A stretch of DNA of 64,000 bases, from assembly GCA_029261875.1 (NCBI GenBank), contig JAJDAL010000040.1, positions 1 through 64,000 of the forward strand. The letters are read 5' to 3'. The notes beneath the pieces are model-generated. The model worked only from the letters and a program-made list of their open reading frames with translations. It searched no databases and had not been told where the DNA came from. This DNA is from Deltaproteobacteria bacterium (GTDB lineage Bacteria > Myxococcota_A > UBA9160 > JAJDAL01). Position numbers and translations under genes: made by a program. Below, in pieces: positions 36,336 to 45,588 of the stretch; within the stretch, counting starts at the first letter, position 1, and every line of letters starts with the position of its first letter.

Positions 36336-38375
36336 CTACGGTGCTACGGGAAGGTCCGGGGCGTAGTCACCCGCGCGGTAATCTTCGCAGAAGGACGTGG
36401 TGTCCCCCATGTAGATCGGGTCGTGGTCCACCAGCGCGGCGCGCATGGCGTTCCAAAGTGTCGCGGTGTTGGCGACGGTCCCCTGGTCCTGTCCCACCAT
36501 CACGAGGTCGAGCCCTTTGTGCCCGACGATGAGCTGCCCGAGGGCGCCCAGCGCACCCCAGACTCCGACATCGAACTGTTGATCACAGGTATACGGCGGT
36601 TCGTAGTAGCAATCGACGGCCTCCGACAACCCGTGCGGAAAGCTCGGATGAATGGCCGGCGGCGAGCAGGTGTCGAGAGGGAATTGGAGTTTGTTCGGTA
36701 GACCCAGGATTCCTCCGAAGTTGTAATTCGAGTTGGCGACCAGCCACGTGAGGTATCCGTAGCTCGTGTTGGAATCCTCGAAAGCGGGATGGGTCATGCG
36801 ATACACCCATTCCGGGTCGAGGAGCCGCTTTCCATCCCATATTCCGTCGTGGAGGATCAACTGGCCGACGCGCGCCATATCGTGGAGCGTCGCGAACCAG
36901 TTGAACGCATAGACTTTGTCCGGCAGCCCCGCGTTCCACACCGAATCCGTCATCCCCAACGGGCTGTAGAGAAACTTCTGAGTGAAGACTTCGAGATCGC
37001 TTCCGAGCCGATCGGGATCCTGGGCGATCGCGGTATTCACGACGTCCGACAGCCGATTGATCTGGACCGTGCCCACAGCGTCGTAGATGTGTTCCATCGC
37101 CTCGAAGGACAGATCTTCGTTGTGCGCGACCATCGCCAACACGTGAGCGATCTGGGCATCCGGGTTGAAGCTGAAGGAATCCAACCAGTAGTCGACCCGG
37201 TCCGTGTCCGAGAGCGGACCGGTTTTCGGACCGGCTTGCGGAAGGTCACGCGTCTCGTAGGACGCAATACCGGTCACGAGCGCCGCCAGGGTTTTGGTGG
37301 CCGAGAACGCGTGCCGCGCCTCGTCCTGGCCGCTGGGGTAGTACTCGTGACAGAGCTTCCCGTAGCGGACCACCGCCCAGGGCTGCCCCAGCTGTTCGTC
37401 CACCGCGTTCAATATGTCGGGATCCAGACCGCACTCCGCGACGACGCGTTCGTCGGGAACGACGGTCCAGGGCCCATCGCCCGGGTCGACCATGAGGGGA
37501 AGGCATTCGAGATCGCAATCGTTTGCGAGATCCGACACCACGTTGAGATCTCGACAGGTCTCGCACGAGCTGCGGAGTTGCACGCATTGATGCACGCAAT
37601 CGACGTCAAGGGAGCTGCAGGGCGGGCAGCAGTGAGGAAACGCCGCACAGAGATCGACGTCTTTCGAGACACAGGTTCGCTCGAGACTTCTGCGCACCTT
37701 GTCGATCTTCTTCTCACCCTGGCTTCCGAGATTACAAGCTCGAGCGATCTTTCCCTTCGGATCCGAGAGAACACAGGCTTCGAGCTCCGCGGCGGTGTCG
37801 GCGCCGTCCTTGACGGCCAGCTTGCGACACTGATTGAAAGTCCGAAGCGCCAGGTCCTGGCACTTGTTCATGCTGCGTGCGACCGCACCCTGACATTGAG
37901 CCGCCGAGGCATTCTCCGAGGCGAGAATCGGTGCCCCGCCCGGCCCCAACAAGCCTGCAAGCAACGTGGCTTCCCGCTCCGATGCAGTCGTATTGATCTG
38001 TTCCGGGGAGCTGACGAAAACGTCCGGACGCCGGGGCTGCCCCGACTTGTCGAGGCCGTCGCAGCGATCGCCATCGTGCTGAAGGGTTTTCTCCTTGGCT
38101 GCCGCGATCTTCCCGCGGAGATCTGCCGCCACACACGCTTCCACGGTCCCCGCGGTCTTCTGCTTCGCGACATCGGACAGGCAGCGCAGGGTCTCGGCAC
38201 CGACCCGGGTCGAAACCTTCTGAAAGTTGGTGTGAAGCGCGTTGACGCACTTCTGCTGATCCCTCGTCAGCTCCGCCCTCGCGCCATCCACCCCGAGGAA
38301 ACCCACTCCCCACAAGACGGTTGCCAGCACCCAGCCTCGCTTGCCCATGACTTGGATCACACCTGCATGCCCCAT
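36336..38375 (-). CDS. Secreted beta-lactamase-family serine hydrolase with Cys-rich N-terminal domain
   Basis: From ATG 38375 (GGGGAG upstream) the protein has 679 residues with a signal peptide (RGWVLATVLWGVGFLGVDGARA). Residues about 35-280 are the Cys-rich domain shared with the M28 peptidase at 22811-24787 (DQQKCVNALHTNFQK, CQDLALRTFNQCRKLAVKDGAD, LNVVSDLANDCDL). The rest is a class C beta-lactamase/esterase fold. HAFSATKTLAALVTG gives the SxxK motif near residue 357, DSVWNAGLPDKVYAFNW lies in the middle, and IVGHKGLDLVMV gives the H-K-G third motif near 618. It is probably an extracellular esterase or amidase. A longer frame to 38543 adds no signal feature. Confidence 0.85.
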   Translation of the reverse strand: MGHAGVIQVMGKRGWVLATVLWGVGFLGVDGARAELTRDQQKCVNALHTNFQKVSTRVGAETLRCLSDVAKQKTAGTVEACVAADLRGKIAAAKEKTLQHDGDRCDGLDKSGQPRRPDVFVSSPEQINTTASEREATLLAGLLGPGGAPILASENASAAQCQGAVARSMNKCQDLALRTFNQCRKLAVKDGADTAAELEACVLSDPKGKIARACNLGSQGEKKIDKVRRSLERTCVSKDVDLCAAFPHCCPPCSSLDVDCVHQCVQLRSSCETCRDLNVVSDLANDCDLECLPLMVDPGDGPWTVVPDERVVAECGLDPDILNAVDEQLGQPWAVVRYGKLCHEYYPSGQDEARHAFSATKTLAALVTGIASYETRDLPQAGPKTGPLSDTDRVDYWLDSFSFNPDAQIAHVLAMVAHNEDLSFEAMEHIYDAVGTVQINRLSDVVNTAIAQDPDRLGSDLEVFTQKFLYSPLGMTDSVWNAGLPDKVYAFNWFATLHDMARVGQLILHDGIWDGKRLLDPEWVYRMTHPAFEDSNTSYGYLTWLVANSNYNFGGILGLPNKLQFPLDTCSPPAIHPSFPHGLSEAVDCYYEPPYTCDQQFDVGVWGALGALGQLIVGHKGLDLVMVGQDQGTVANTATLWNAMRAALVDHDPIYMGDTTSFCEDYRAGDYAPDLPVAP

Positions 38376-38634
38376 GGATCGAACACTCCCCGGCGGATTG
38401 CCTTCCGCAATGAGACCGACAACCACAGGCTTGTACATATTCCCTATCTTGTCCAACAGTAACTTCAGTTTCGGCAAGAAAATTCCAAGCGAGGACATTC
38501 TGTTCTCATTCTCGGCGGAGTGTTCGAGCATCCGGGCAAGCATCCGACACCGACCTCAATTGGGTGGCAGATTCTCGCGCCCTTCGTTTCGAGCAAGATA
38601 ACCCGAACCCAAAGCGACTCGGGCGCCTCGCTCG

Positions 38635-39252
38635 CTAGGGCTGAATGCCACGCACGAAGATTTCGATCGTGGTGTCGACGAAGTCGTCCCAACCTTCGGA
38701 CGGTTCACTCATGAAATGGACGAAGAGCGCGCTGAGGAAGTGTACCGCCAGGCGCTCGGGCGGAATGTCACGGCGAACTTTTCCCTGTTCCGCGGCTTCG
38801 GCAAAGTAATCGACCAGGTAGACGATCAAGGCCTCGTTGGGGAGCTTGATCTCCATGTCTCCCCGCACCCACATCGCCATGGTTTCGCGGCGCAACGTCG
38901 GTGAGTCACCCTGCTCCGTGATGGCGTCGAAGACCCAGCGGCAGAACGCAGTGACCGGTTCGGGCGGAGTGGCGTCGGCCAGGCGATCGACCAGCGTTTT
39001 CTGGGTGCGTTGTTGGAACTCGAGCAACACGTGGTATTTGGTGCGAAAGTGAAAATAGAAAGTGCCCCGCGCAACGTTGGCCTTCTCGACGATGCGATCG
39101 ATTTGGGCCTCGGCGAACCCGACCCGTTCGAACTCCTCGATCGAAATTTCGTAGATTCGCTCGCGGGTCGCGAGGCGCTGCAGCTCGCGCCGGTTGGGCG
39201 CACCCGCCGAGCCTTTTTCGGCGCGATCGGGGCGAAGAGATCTCACGGACAT
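38635..39252 (-). CDS. TetR-family transcriptional regulator
   Basis: The 205 residues start at ATG after GGAGGGAAAGG. The N-terminal HTH is typical (TRERIYEISIEEFERVGFAE, IVEKANVARGTFYFHFRTKY). The C-terminal part is the usual helical ligand domain. It is encoded 19 bases after the P450 on the same strand, so it is probably cotranscribed and autoregulated. The palindrome at 40528-40556 in front of the P450 is its likely operator (inference). Confidence 0.92.
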   Translation of the reverse strand: MSVRSLRPDRAEKGSAGAPNRRELQRLATRERIYEISIEEFERVGFAEAQIDRIVEKANVARGTFYFHFRTKYHVLLEFQQRTQKTLVDRLADATPPEPVTAFCRWVFDAITEQGDSPTLRRETMAMWVRGDMEIKLPNEALIVYLVDYFAEAAEQGKVRRDIPPERLAVHFLSALFVHFMSEPSEGWDDFVDTTIEIFVRGIQP

Positions 39253-39271
39253 CCTTTCCCTCCGTCTTCCC

Positions 39272-40477
39272 TCAGGAGGATCGCTCGAGATAGAGGGCTC
39301 GGGGTCCCCGCATCATGAACGAATCGACATTCTCCACCACTTGCCCGCTGCTCTTCAAGTAGGGAAGCTCATCGAGCATGGCCTCGAGGACGACCCGCGC
39401 TTCGAGACGCGCGAGCGATGCTCCCAGACAGAAGTGAATGCCGAAACCGAAGCTCAGATGACCGCTCGTATCGCGTTCGATGTCGAAGCGATCCGGAACC
39501 GGGAAGCGGCGCTCATCGCGATTCGCGGAACCGACGAGCGCAATCACCAGTTCTCCTTCCGCAATCTTCACACCGTGAAACTCGACGTCTTTTCTCGCCC
39601 GGCGATAGATGAATTGAACCGGCGATTCGTAGCGCAGGGTCTCCTCGACGATTTTGGGAACCCGAGTGGGGTCCGCCTGCGCCTTCGCGAGCTCCGCGGG
39701 ATGCTGAAGGAGTTGCTGTACCGCGCTGCCGATCAGGTTGGTTGTCGTTTCGTTTCCAGCGATCAGCAACACCAGAGCGAACAACACGACCTCCTCGTGA
39801 CTGAGGGCCGCCTCGCCGGACTCTTCGCGCACCAACACGCTCAACAAGTCGTCCTTGGGACTCGAACGACGACTCGCCACCAGGTCTCCGAGGTACGCAC
39901 GCAGTGCCTCCATACTGGGCCCGAGCGAAACTTCGTCATCCCCCTGTACTCGGCGTTCCGAACCCGTCACACCGGCGACGATGTCATCGGACCAGCGCTT
40001 GAAATCCGGCATCCGCTCCGGCTCGATGCCCAGTAGTTCCGCGATAATGATCACGGGAACCGGCGCCGCGAGATCTGCCACCAACTCCACCGTGGTACGC
40101 GCCCGCATTCGAGCAATGGCATCGGCCGTAATCTCGCGCAAGCGCCCTTCGAGCAGGGCGATGCGCCGCGGCGTGAACCCGCGATTCAACAGGTTGCGAA
40201 AGGACGAATGCTCCGGCGGGTCCATCAAGATGACGACCCGCGGAACATCGAGGCGCGAGGGCCCACCCGGTGCGCGCCCCGAGAGAGCCGCGCCCATCGC
40301 CTCGGACGAAAAGAGTTCCGGGTGTTTGAAGACGAATTCGACATCCGCGTGGCGCGAGAGCACCCAGGCATCGGCTTGTTCGGCGCGGTGGATCGGTGCC
40401 CGATCGCGCAGAGCGCGGTAGATGGGATAGGGATCCTCGCGGACGATCGGGCTGAAAGGCTCGTAGAAAGGCTCCAC
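39272..40477 (-). CDS. Cytochrome P450 (class I, bacterial CYP)
   Basis: The 401-residue soluble monooxygenase has the I-helix oxygen-binding motif LLIAGNETTTN, the K-helix ExxR (ETLRYES), and the haem loop LSFGFGIHFCLGASLARLE. Bacterial CYPs of this length need ferredoxin partners, and none is nearby. The GTG start (VEPFYEPFSP) is chosen because GAGGAG lies seven bases before it. An ATG 13 codons upstream overlaps a predicted -10 box and has no ribosome site. It is transcribed with the TetR gene and divergently from the winged-helix/AAA regulator. Substrate unknown; a sterol or fatty acid is conceivable given nearby lipid genes. Confidence 0.93.
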   Translation of the reverse strand: MEPFYEPFSPIVREDPYPIYRALRDRAPIHRAEQADAWVLSRHADVEFVFKHPELFSSEAMGAALSGRAPGGPSRLDVPRVVILMDPPEHSSFRNLLNRGFTPRRIALLEGRLREITADAIARMRARTTVELVADLAAPVPVIIIAELLGIEPERMPDFKRWSDDIVAGVTGSERRVQGDDEVSLGPSMEALRAYLGDLVASRRSSPKDDLLSVLVREESGEAALSHEEVVLFALVLLIAGNETTTNLIGSAVQQLLQHPAELAKAQADPTRVPKIVEETLRYESPVQFIYRRARKDVEFHGVKIAEGELVIALVGSANRDERRFPVPDRFDIERDTSGHLSFGFGIHFCLGASLARLEARVVLEAMLDELPYLKSSGQVVENVDSFMMRGPRALYLERSS

Positions 40478-40514
40478 CTTGCTGCTCCTCGTAGCGGGTT
40501 GACTGACGAACGTC

Positions 40515-40542
40515 ATTATCTATTGTCAATGACGATTGTCAA
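40515..40542 (-). promoter_or_regulatory. Predicted sigma-70 promoter of the P450/TetR operon
   Basis: Read on the minus strand: -35 TTGACA (40542-40537), 16-base spacer, -10 GATAAT (40520-40515). Transcription would begin near 40508, leaving about 30 bases before the GTG start with its GAGGAG site. Confidence 0.6.
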
Positions 40543-40556
40543 CGACAAACGTCATT
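40528..40556. promoter_or_regulatory. 29-bp palindromic operator between P450 operon and AAA regulator
   Basis: Arms AATGACGATTGTC and GACAAACGTCATT flank a 3-base centre (AAC), with a single mismatch in 13 pairs. Its left arm also pairs, as AATGACG, with CGTCATT at 40511-40517, giving a third half-site over the -10 box. The palindrome covers the -35 hexamer of the P450 promoter, so binding would repress. The TetR protein encoded downstream is the obvious ligand-responsive binder. Confidence 0.75.
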
Positions 40557-40590
40557 CGGCTACCCGATCCCAAGAGCTTGTTATTGCTAC

Positions 40591-40608
40591 GGATTCTCTT
40601 CAGAATCC
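40591..40608. promoter_or_regulatory. Perfect 7-bp inverted repeat upstream of AAA regulator
   Basis: GGATTCT and AGAATCC flank a 4-base loop, followed by ATTTT. It overlaps a weak plus-strand promoter candidate (TTGTTA 40578-40583, 17 bases, CAGAAT 40601-40606). It could be a second operator or an RNA hairpin in the leader of the regulator gene. Confidence 0.35.
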
Positions 40609-40680
40609 ATTTTCCGAGGGGGCCTTACCCGACCTCGATCGCGTTAGCGGGATCGCCCTCGTACTTCTAGGCTTCCCGAA

Positions 40681-43600
40681 ATGCTTTGGGAATTTGGCGA
40701 TTGCGTACTCGACGACGCGCTCTTCCAATTGCGCCGGCGCGGCCGCGCGGTGAAGATCGAGCCCAAGGTGTTCAACGTGCTCTTGTACCTGGCGCGCCAC
40801 AGCGGCCGCGTCGTGTCGAAGCAGGAGCTGCTCGACGGTTTGTGGCCCGGCGAGGCCGTCAGCGATTCCGTGTTGCCGCGTTGCATCGCCGCCGCACGTA
40901 GGGCGGTTGGAGACACGCGCTCGCGCCAGCGAACCATCCAGACCGTCCACGGCCGCGGATACTGCTTTGCGACGCCCGTGGAGACCCGCGATGCGTTGGA
41001 GGCGGAGCCCACCCCACCTCCTTCCGCGACGACGTCCCCCACTCCAAAGAGCAGCGATCGCTTCGTCGGGCGGGAAGCCGCCATGACGCGCCTACGCGAA
41101 TGCATGGGCGATGCCGCCGCGGGACGGCCTGCACTGGCGCTCCTGGTCGGTGAGCCCGGCATCGGCAAGACGCGTACGCTGGCCGAGCTGGGGGCCGAAT
41201 CCCAACGCAGCGACGGGCTTTGGTTGGCGGGCCGCTGCTACGAAGGGGAAGGCGCCCCGGCTTATTGGCCCTGGGTTCAAATCTTGCGCGCGATGTTGCA
41301 GGGGCGCGCACCCGAACAACGCGATCATTGGCTCGGCGGCGATGCCGCCGTTCTGGCCGAACTCCTCCCGGAGCTGCGGCAGTCCATTCCCGACCTCCCC
41401 GAACCCCGGGGGCTCGAGGGCGAACAGGCGCGTTTCCGCTTGTTCGAGAGTGTCGTCGGCTGCCTGCAGAGGGTCGCGCAGACGAAGTGTTTGCTCGTCA
41501 GCCTGGACGATCTCCATTGGGCCGACGCGGACTCCCTCAAGCTGTTTCATTTCGTCGCCAGCGAAGTGCGCGAGTCCGCGATGTTCCTGCTGGGCACCTA
41601 TCGCGACATCGAAGTGCGTCGCACGCATCCCTTGAAGGGAGTACTTGGAGACCTGGCACGGCTCCACCACTGCCAGCGGATCGGTCTGCGGGGTCTCGAG
41701 GATTCCGAAGTCGCATCCCTGGTGGAAAGCATTGGCGGAAGTGCCCCAGGACAAGACCTCGTGAATGCCGTGGTGGACATGACCGAAGGCAATCCCTTCT
41801 TCGTGCGGGAAATCGCACGCTTGTGGGTGGACGAGGGACGACTCGAAAGTGATCCCAATTCCACACTCACCCTGACCCTGCCCCAGGGCGTGCGGGATGC
41901 CATCGGCCGTCGCATGGATTCGCTTTCGCCCGAATGCAACGCCGCCCTACAGGCCGCCGCCGTATTGGGACGGGAGTTCAATTTGCCGGTTCTCGAACAA
42001 CTCGTAGAGGCGTCCGGTGAGAATCTCCTGGAACTGCTCGGCGAAGCGTTGGCGGCGGGGGTCATCGCCGAAGTCCCCGACGCGGTCGGACGTTTCAGTT
42101 TCGACCACGCATTGATGCAACAGACGCTCTACGAAGAGATTTCGGTTCCCCAGCGGGTCTCGCTTCATCGCGCGGCCGGCGAGGCGCTCGCTTCCCTCTG
42201 GGAGGGTCGTCCGGATGCCCCATTTGCGGAGCTCGCCAATCACTTCCTCACCGCAGCCGCTTCCGGTGACATCGACCAGGCGATTCATTTCAGCCTGCAT
42301 GCCGCCGAACGCGCGCACGCGCTATGCGCCTACGCGGACGCGGCTCGCCACTACGAACGCGCCCTGGAGGTTTTGGATTTCGACGGCGCTTCGGACCCGG
42401 CGCGGCGCTGCGACCTGTTGATTCGCTTGGGAGAGGAACTTTGGACCGCCGGTGAACGTCTGCCTGCCAGGCGGATTCTCGACGAGGCGGCGGATCGGGC
42501 GCGCGAGATCGGGCGGGTCGATCTTCTGGCTCGTGCCGCCATCGCCTATCGCGGCTTCGGTGAAATGGGGATGCCACCGGAAACGAAAACTCTCAGCTTG
42601 ATGGACGAAGCGCGGGAAGCCCTCGGAGACCAACACCCCGCGTTGCGCGCACGCCTCCTCGCCCAGCTCACGGGAACGCCTCCTTACTCGAACTCCATGT
42701 CGAAACGACGTGACCTCGCCGCGGAAGCGCAAGCGTTGGCGACCCGCTCCGGTGATCCAGAAGCCTTGCGCGTTGCGTTGAACGCCCGCTACTGGGCGTG
42801 CCTCGGGCCGGACCACGTGCACGAACGTCTGGATGTCGCGCGGGAAGCCTACCGCCTCGCCGCGGAACAGGGCAATCGGCAACTGTGGATGGTGGCCATC
42901 GAAGCCGAGCTCAGCGCGCACCTGATCTTGGGCGATATCGATGCGGCGAATCGAGCCAGCGACGAGTACGACCGAATGGCCGAGGAACTACGGCAGCCCA
43001 TCTTTCGGTTCTTGGCACGAGGTATCCGCGCGAGCCAGGCGATGAATTGTGGCGATTTTGAACGCGCCGAAATCCTGATGCAAGAAGGATTGGAGATCGG
43101 CCGCGGCCGAGTCCCCTACGCCGAAGTACTTTACGTCGGCCAATCGACTTGGCTCCAAATGCAGCGCGGCGAGTTGGATCAAATCGCCGCCCGCATGGAG
43201 CAAACCGGGGCCGTACTCGGCGAAGGCTTCATCGGAATGGGGGCCCTCGTCGAAATCATGCGCGCCATGGGGGCGCGCGACGACGAAGGTCGCCGTGCAG
43301 CGCAACAGTTGCTCAGCGCCATGGTGGCCGAAGATTTTTCCCGCTTGGAGCACGATGAGCATTGGATGGTGGGGATGACGCTGCTCATCTACCTCGCCTT
43401 GGCATTTCGCGATCGCGAAGCCGCAACCTCGCTCTACCGACAACTCCTCCCCTACCGCGAACTGACGATCTGCCACGACCTGCTTCGCGCGACCATCTGC
43501 AGCGTCGATAGCATGTTGGGCATTCTCGCTTGGCTGCAGCACGACTTCGATCTGGCGATCGAACACCTGGAGAACGCGGAGACCCGCGAGCAACGCATGA

Positions 43601-43770
43601 AGATGCGCCCCGCCCTGCTGCGAAGCCGACAGGCCCTGACCACCGCGCTGCGCTCGCGCGACGCGGCGGGCGATCGGTCTCGGGCAGAAAACCTCGAGCG
43701 CGAAACCGAGCTCGAGGCAACTGCGCTGAGGTGCCGTCCGTTTCTGTTGGATCCAATTTTTCCTGTTTGA
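40681..43770 (+). CDS. Winged-helix (OmpR/CadC-type) regulator with AAA ATPase and TPR-like region
   Basis: The protein has 1029 residues. Residues 1-100 are a winged-helix DNA-binding domain (KIEPKVFNVLLYLARHSGRVV, TVHGRGYCF). A Pro/Ser linker leads to an AAA/NACHT-like ATPase with Walker A GEPGIGKTRT and Walker B LLVSLDDLHWAD, in the arrangement of MalT/LAL-type and adenylate-cyclase-associated ATPases. The remaining 500 residues are helical TPR-like repeats (AAERAHALCAYADAARHYER). It is a large signal-transduction ATPase activating transcription, inducer unknown. It is divergent from the P450/TetR operon, with palindromes between them. Confidence 0.87.
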   Translation: MLWEFGDCVLDDALFQLRRRGRAVKIEPKVFNVLLYLARHSGRVVSKQELLDGLWPGEAVSDSVLPRCIAAARRAVGDTRSRQRTIQTVHGRGYCFATPVETRDALEAEPTPPPSATTSPTPKSSDRFVGREAAMTRLRECMGDAAAGRPALALLVGEPGIGKTRTLAELGAESQRSDGLWLAGRCYEGEGAPAYWPWVQILRAMLQGRAPEQRDHWLGGDAAVLAELLPELRQSIPDLPEPRGLEGEQARFRLFESVVGCLQRVAQTKCLLVSLDDLHWADADSLKLFHFVASEVRESAMFLLGTYRDIEVRRTHPLKGVLGDLARLHHCQRIGLRGLEDSEVASLVESIGGSAPGQDLVNAVVDMTEGNPFFVREIARLWVDEGRLESDPNSTLTLTLPQGVRDAIGRRMDSLSPECNAALQAAAVLGREFNLPVLEQLVEASGENLLELLGEALAAGVIAEVPDAVGRFSFDHALMQQTLYEEISVPQRVSLHRAAGEALASLWEGRPDAPFAELANHFLTAAASGDIDQAIHFSLHAAERAHALCAYADAARHYERALEVLDFDGASDPARRCDLLIRLGEELWTAGERLPARRILDEAADRAREIGRVDLLARAAIAYRGFGEMGMPPETKTLSLMDEAREALGDQHPALRARLLAQLTGTPPYSNSMSKRRDLAAEAQALATRSGDPEALRVALNARYWACLGPDHVHERLDVAREAYRLAAEQGNRQLWMVAIEAELSAHLILGDIDAANRASDEYDRMAEELRQPIFRFLARGIRASQAMNCGDFERAEILMQEGLEIGRGRVPYAEVLYVGQSTWLQMQRGELDQIAARMEQTGAVLGEGFIGMGALVEIMRAMGARDDEGRRAAQQLLSAMVAEDFSRLEHDEHWMVGMTLLIYLALAFRDREAATSLYRQLLPYRELTICHDLLRATICSVDSMLGILAWLQHDFDLAIEHLENAETREQRMKMRPALLRSRQALTTALRSRDAAGDRSRAENLERETELEATALRCRPFLLDPIFPV

Positions 43771-43873
43771 AAACTGACAGTTAGCGGCCCCGCAATCCTC
43801 ACGAAAGCATCAACTTTCCGTTGGGACTCGAACCGCCCGCCGGACGATCCTGTCTCGATACGAGGAGGATCCC

Positions 43874-44704
43874 ATGGGTCTCGATACTGCGTTCTTTGCC
43901 AGCCATTTCCCCAACGAGGTCGCCCCCGATCGACCCGTCGTCCAGATCCCGCCCGCGCTCCCCCCGCGCCCGATTCAATGGCGCCGTTGCTGGGAGGTTT
44001 TCGTCTCCCTCTACCGGGATACGAGCCAGACGGAGAAAGTATTCGAGCTCTTCGACGCCGCGGGCGGCCCGGGAGACGAAGGAATATTTCAAACCTTCAT
44101 CGCCCATGCGGACGGGATGCGGCTCCTGTCCGAGAAGCCATCGCTAATCGATGCCCTGGCGGATCACGCGTCTCTCGCCGCGATGCCGGCGGAGAGTTTT
44201 GGCCGGCGCTATCTCTCCTTCGCGCAGCGCAATCAATTTGCGGCAGACGGAATTCAACAAGCGGACTTGAAATCGTCCGGACCGTCGAACGCCATGGTCG
44301 ATCCGCATCGGCGCTGGTTCTTCGATCGGGTCGGCACCATGCACGACCTCTGGCATGTACTGACCGACTACGAGACCGACGAAGCCGGCGAAGCGAGCCT
44401 CCTCGCCTTCAGCTTGGGGCACGGACTCGTCAATCGGACCTTTTGGTTGCTCGTGGTTGCAGCGGCGATCATCGCCCCGAAACGAGATGGGTTCGCGTTC
44501 CAACGACACCTGATTCAGGCCTATCGACGCGGCCGCGCCGCCACGGCGCTGTTCGCACAACCCTACGAGACGCTTCTCCCGAAGCCTTTCGAAGCGGTGC
44601 GACAGCAGCTCGGAATCATTCCTCCGCAGCTCGCCCACCCCAAGGGATTGTTTCGCGGATCGCGGGAAGCAGGAGGGCTGCAACGCGTAGAGTTTCAAGG
44701 CTGA
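43874..44704 (+). CDS. coq4: Coq4-family ubiquinone biosynthesis protein
   Basis: The 276 residues start at ATG after ACGAGGAGG. The region MHDLWHVLTDYETDEAGEASLLAF contains the exact Coq4 motif HDxxH-x11-E that binds the metal needed for C1 decarboxylation/hydroxylation in ubiquinone synthesis. The rest matches Coq4 in size and in the C-terminal R-rich GRAATALF segment. No other ubi or coq gene is near. The stop shares one base with the start of the next gene, so the two are translationally coupled. The link to a sterol-desaturase-like protein suggests lipid or quinone tailoring (inference). Confidence 0.88.
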   Translation: MGLDTAFFASHFPNEVAPDRPVVQIPPALPPRPIQWRRCWEVFVSLYRDTSQTEKVFELFDAAGGPGDEGIFQTFIAHADGMRLLSEKPSLIDALADHASLAAMPAESFGRRYLSFAQRNQFAADGIQQADLKSSGPSNAMVDPHRRWFFDRVGTMHDLWHVLTDYETDEAGEASLLAFSLGHGLVNRTFWLLVVAAAIIAPKRDGFAFQRHLIQAYRRGRAATALFAQPYETLLPKPFEAVRQQLGIIPPQLAHPKGLFRGSREAGGLQRVEFQG

Positions 44705-45588
44705 TGCGATCGATTGCGAGCCGTGCGCTTTGGCCTGTCTTCGTCATCGGCTCCACTGTCGCCTATGCGGTTGGATTCGCGTCGGGATGGGGTTCGCTGA
44801 CCGTACCCAGCGTGCCCGCCGCCACGGTGACGCTGCTGCTGCTCGTGGAACTCGCGATCCCCGCAGATCCGAACCGGTTCGCCTACCGCGACCCCCAGGT
44901 CCTTCACGACATTGGACACAGCCTGATCGGTCAAGCCATCGGTAGCGAAATCGGGCGTGTGCTCTTTCTTTTGGGGGCGGGCGTCGTCGCCGGAATGATC
45001 AGCGAAGCGTGGGGGGGCAATCTCTGGCCCGCAACCTGGCCCTTCGCCCTACAGGCTTTCCTCCTGGTCGTGATCGCCGATGGTCTCGACTACTGGCGGC
45101 ATCGCGCTCAACACACGCTTCCCTGGCTTTGGCCGATCCATGCACTCCACCACAACACCCATCAGTTGAACGCCCTCAAATCCGGCCGCACGCATCTATT
45201 GGACATGACGTTCCGAAGCCTCGTCGTCTACGCGCCCCTCATCGCAATCGGCGTTCCCGCCGACGTACTGCTCTGGTATCCGGCGGCGGTCGCCATCTTG
45301 GGACCCATCGGGCACTCGAACATCGACATCCGACTTCCGTCCTTTCTGCATCGCATCGTCCTCACGCCGCAAGAACACCGGATTCACCACGCCGGCGACC
45401 TGAAACTGGGAAACAGCAACTTCGCCAACGTGTTCCCGTTCTGGGACATTCTCGGGGGAACGTTCGCGCATCCGGACGAGCATCCCGCACCCACATTTGG
45501 AACGCCCGGGGACCCGATGCCGACTTCATTCTTGGGACAACTCCTGGCCCCGTTCGTTTGGAGCCGACTCGTTCAACGCGATCCCTAG
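44704..45588 (+). CDS. Sterol desaturase/fatty acid hydroxylase family membrane protein
   Basis: The 294-residue membrane di-iron enzyme has four or more hydrophobic helices (WPVFVIGSTVAYAVGFASG, VTLLLLVELAIP, ALQAFLLVVIADGL). The conserved His clusters are HDIGH, WRHRAQH, HALHHNTH and HRIHHAG, which ligate iron. The C-terminus NVFPFWDILGGTF is a family hallmark. It hydroxylates or desaturates a lipid; sterol, hopanoid and fatty acid substrates are all possible. The start overlaps the Coq4 stop by one base. Its stop overlaps the convergent sulfotransferase stop by four bases. Confidence 0.92.
   Translation: MRSIASRALWPVFVIGSTVAYAVGFASGWGSLTVPSVPAATVTLLLLVELAIPADPNRFAYRDPQVLHDIGHSLIGQAIGSEIGRVLFLLGAGVVAGMISEAWGGNLWPATWPFALQAFLLVVIADGLDYWRHRAQHTLPWLWPIHALHHNTHQLNALKSGRTHLLDMTFRSLVVYAPLIAIGVPADVLLWYPAAVAILGPIGHSNIDIRLPSFLHRIVLTPQEHRIHHAGDLKLGNSNFANVFPFWDILGGTFAHPDEHPAPTFGTPGDPMPTSFLGQLLAPFVWSRLVQRDP

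Noticed and set aside
40477..40516. ATG at 40516 as P450 start
   Set aside because: It overlaps the predicted -10 box and has no ribosome site, whereas the GTG at 40477 has GAGGAG at good spacing.
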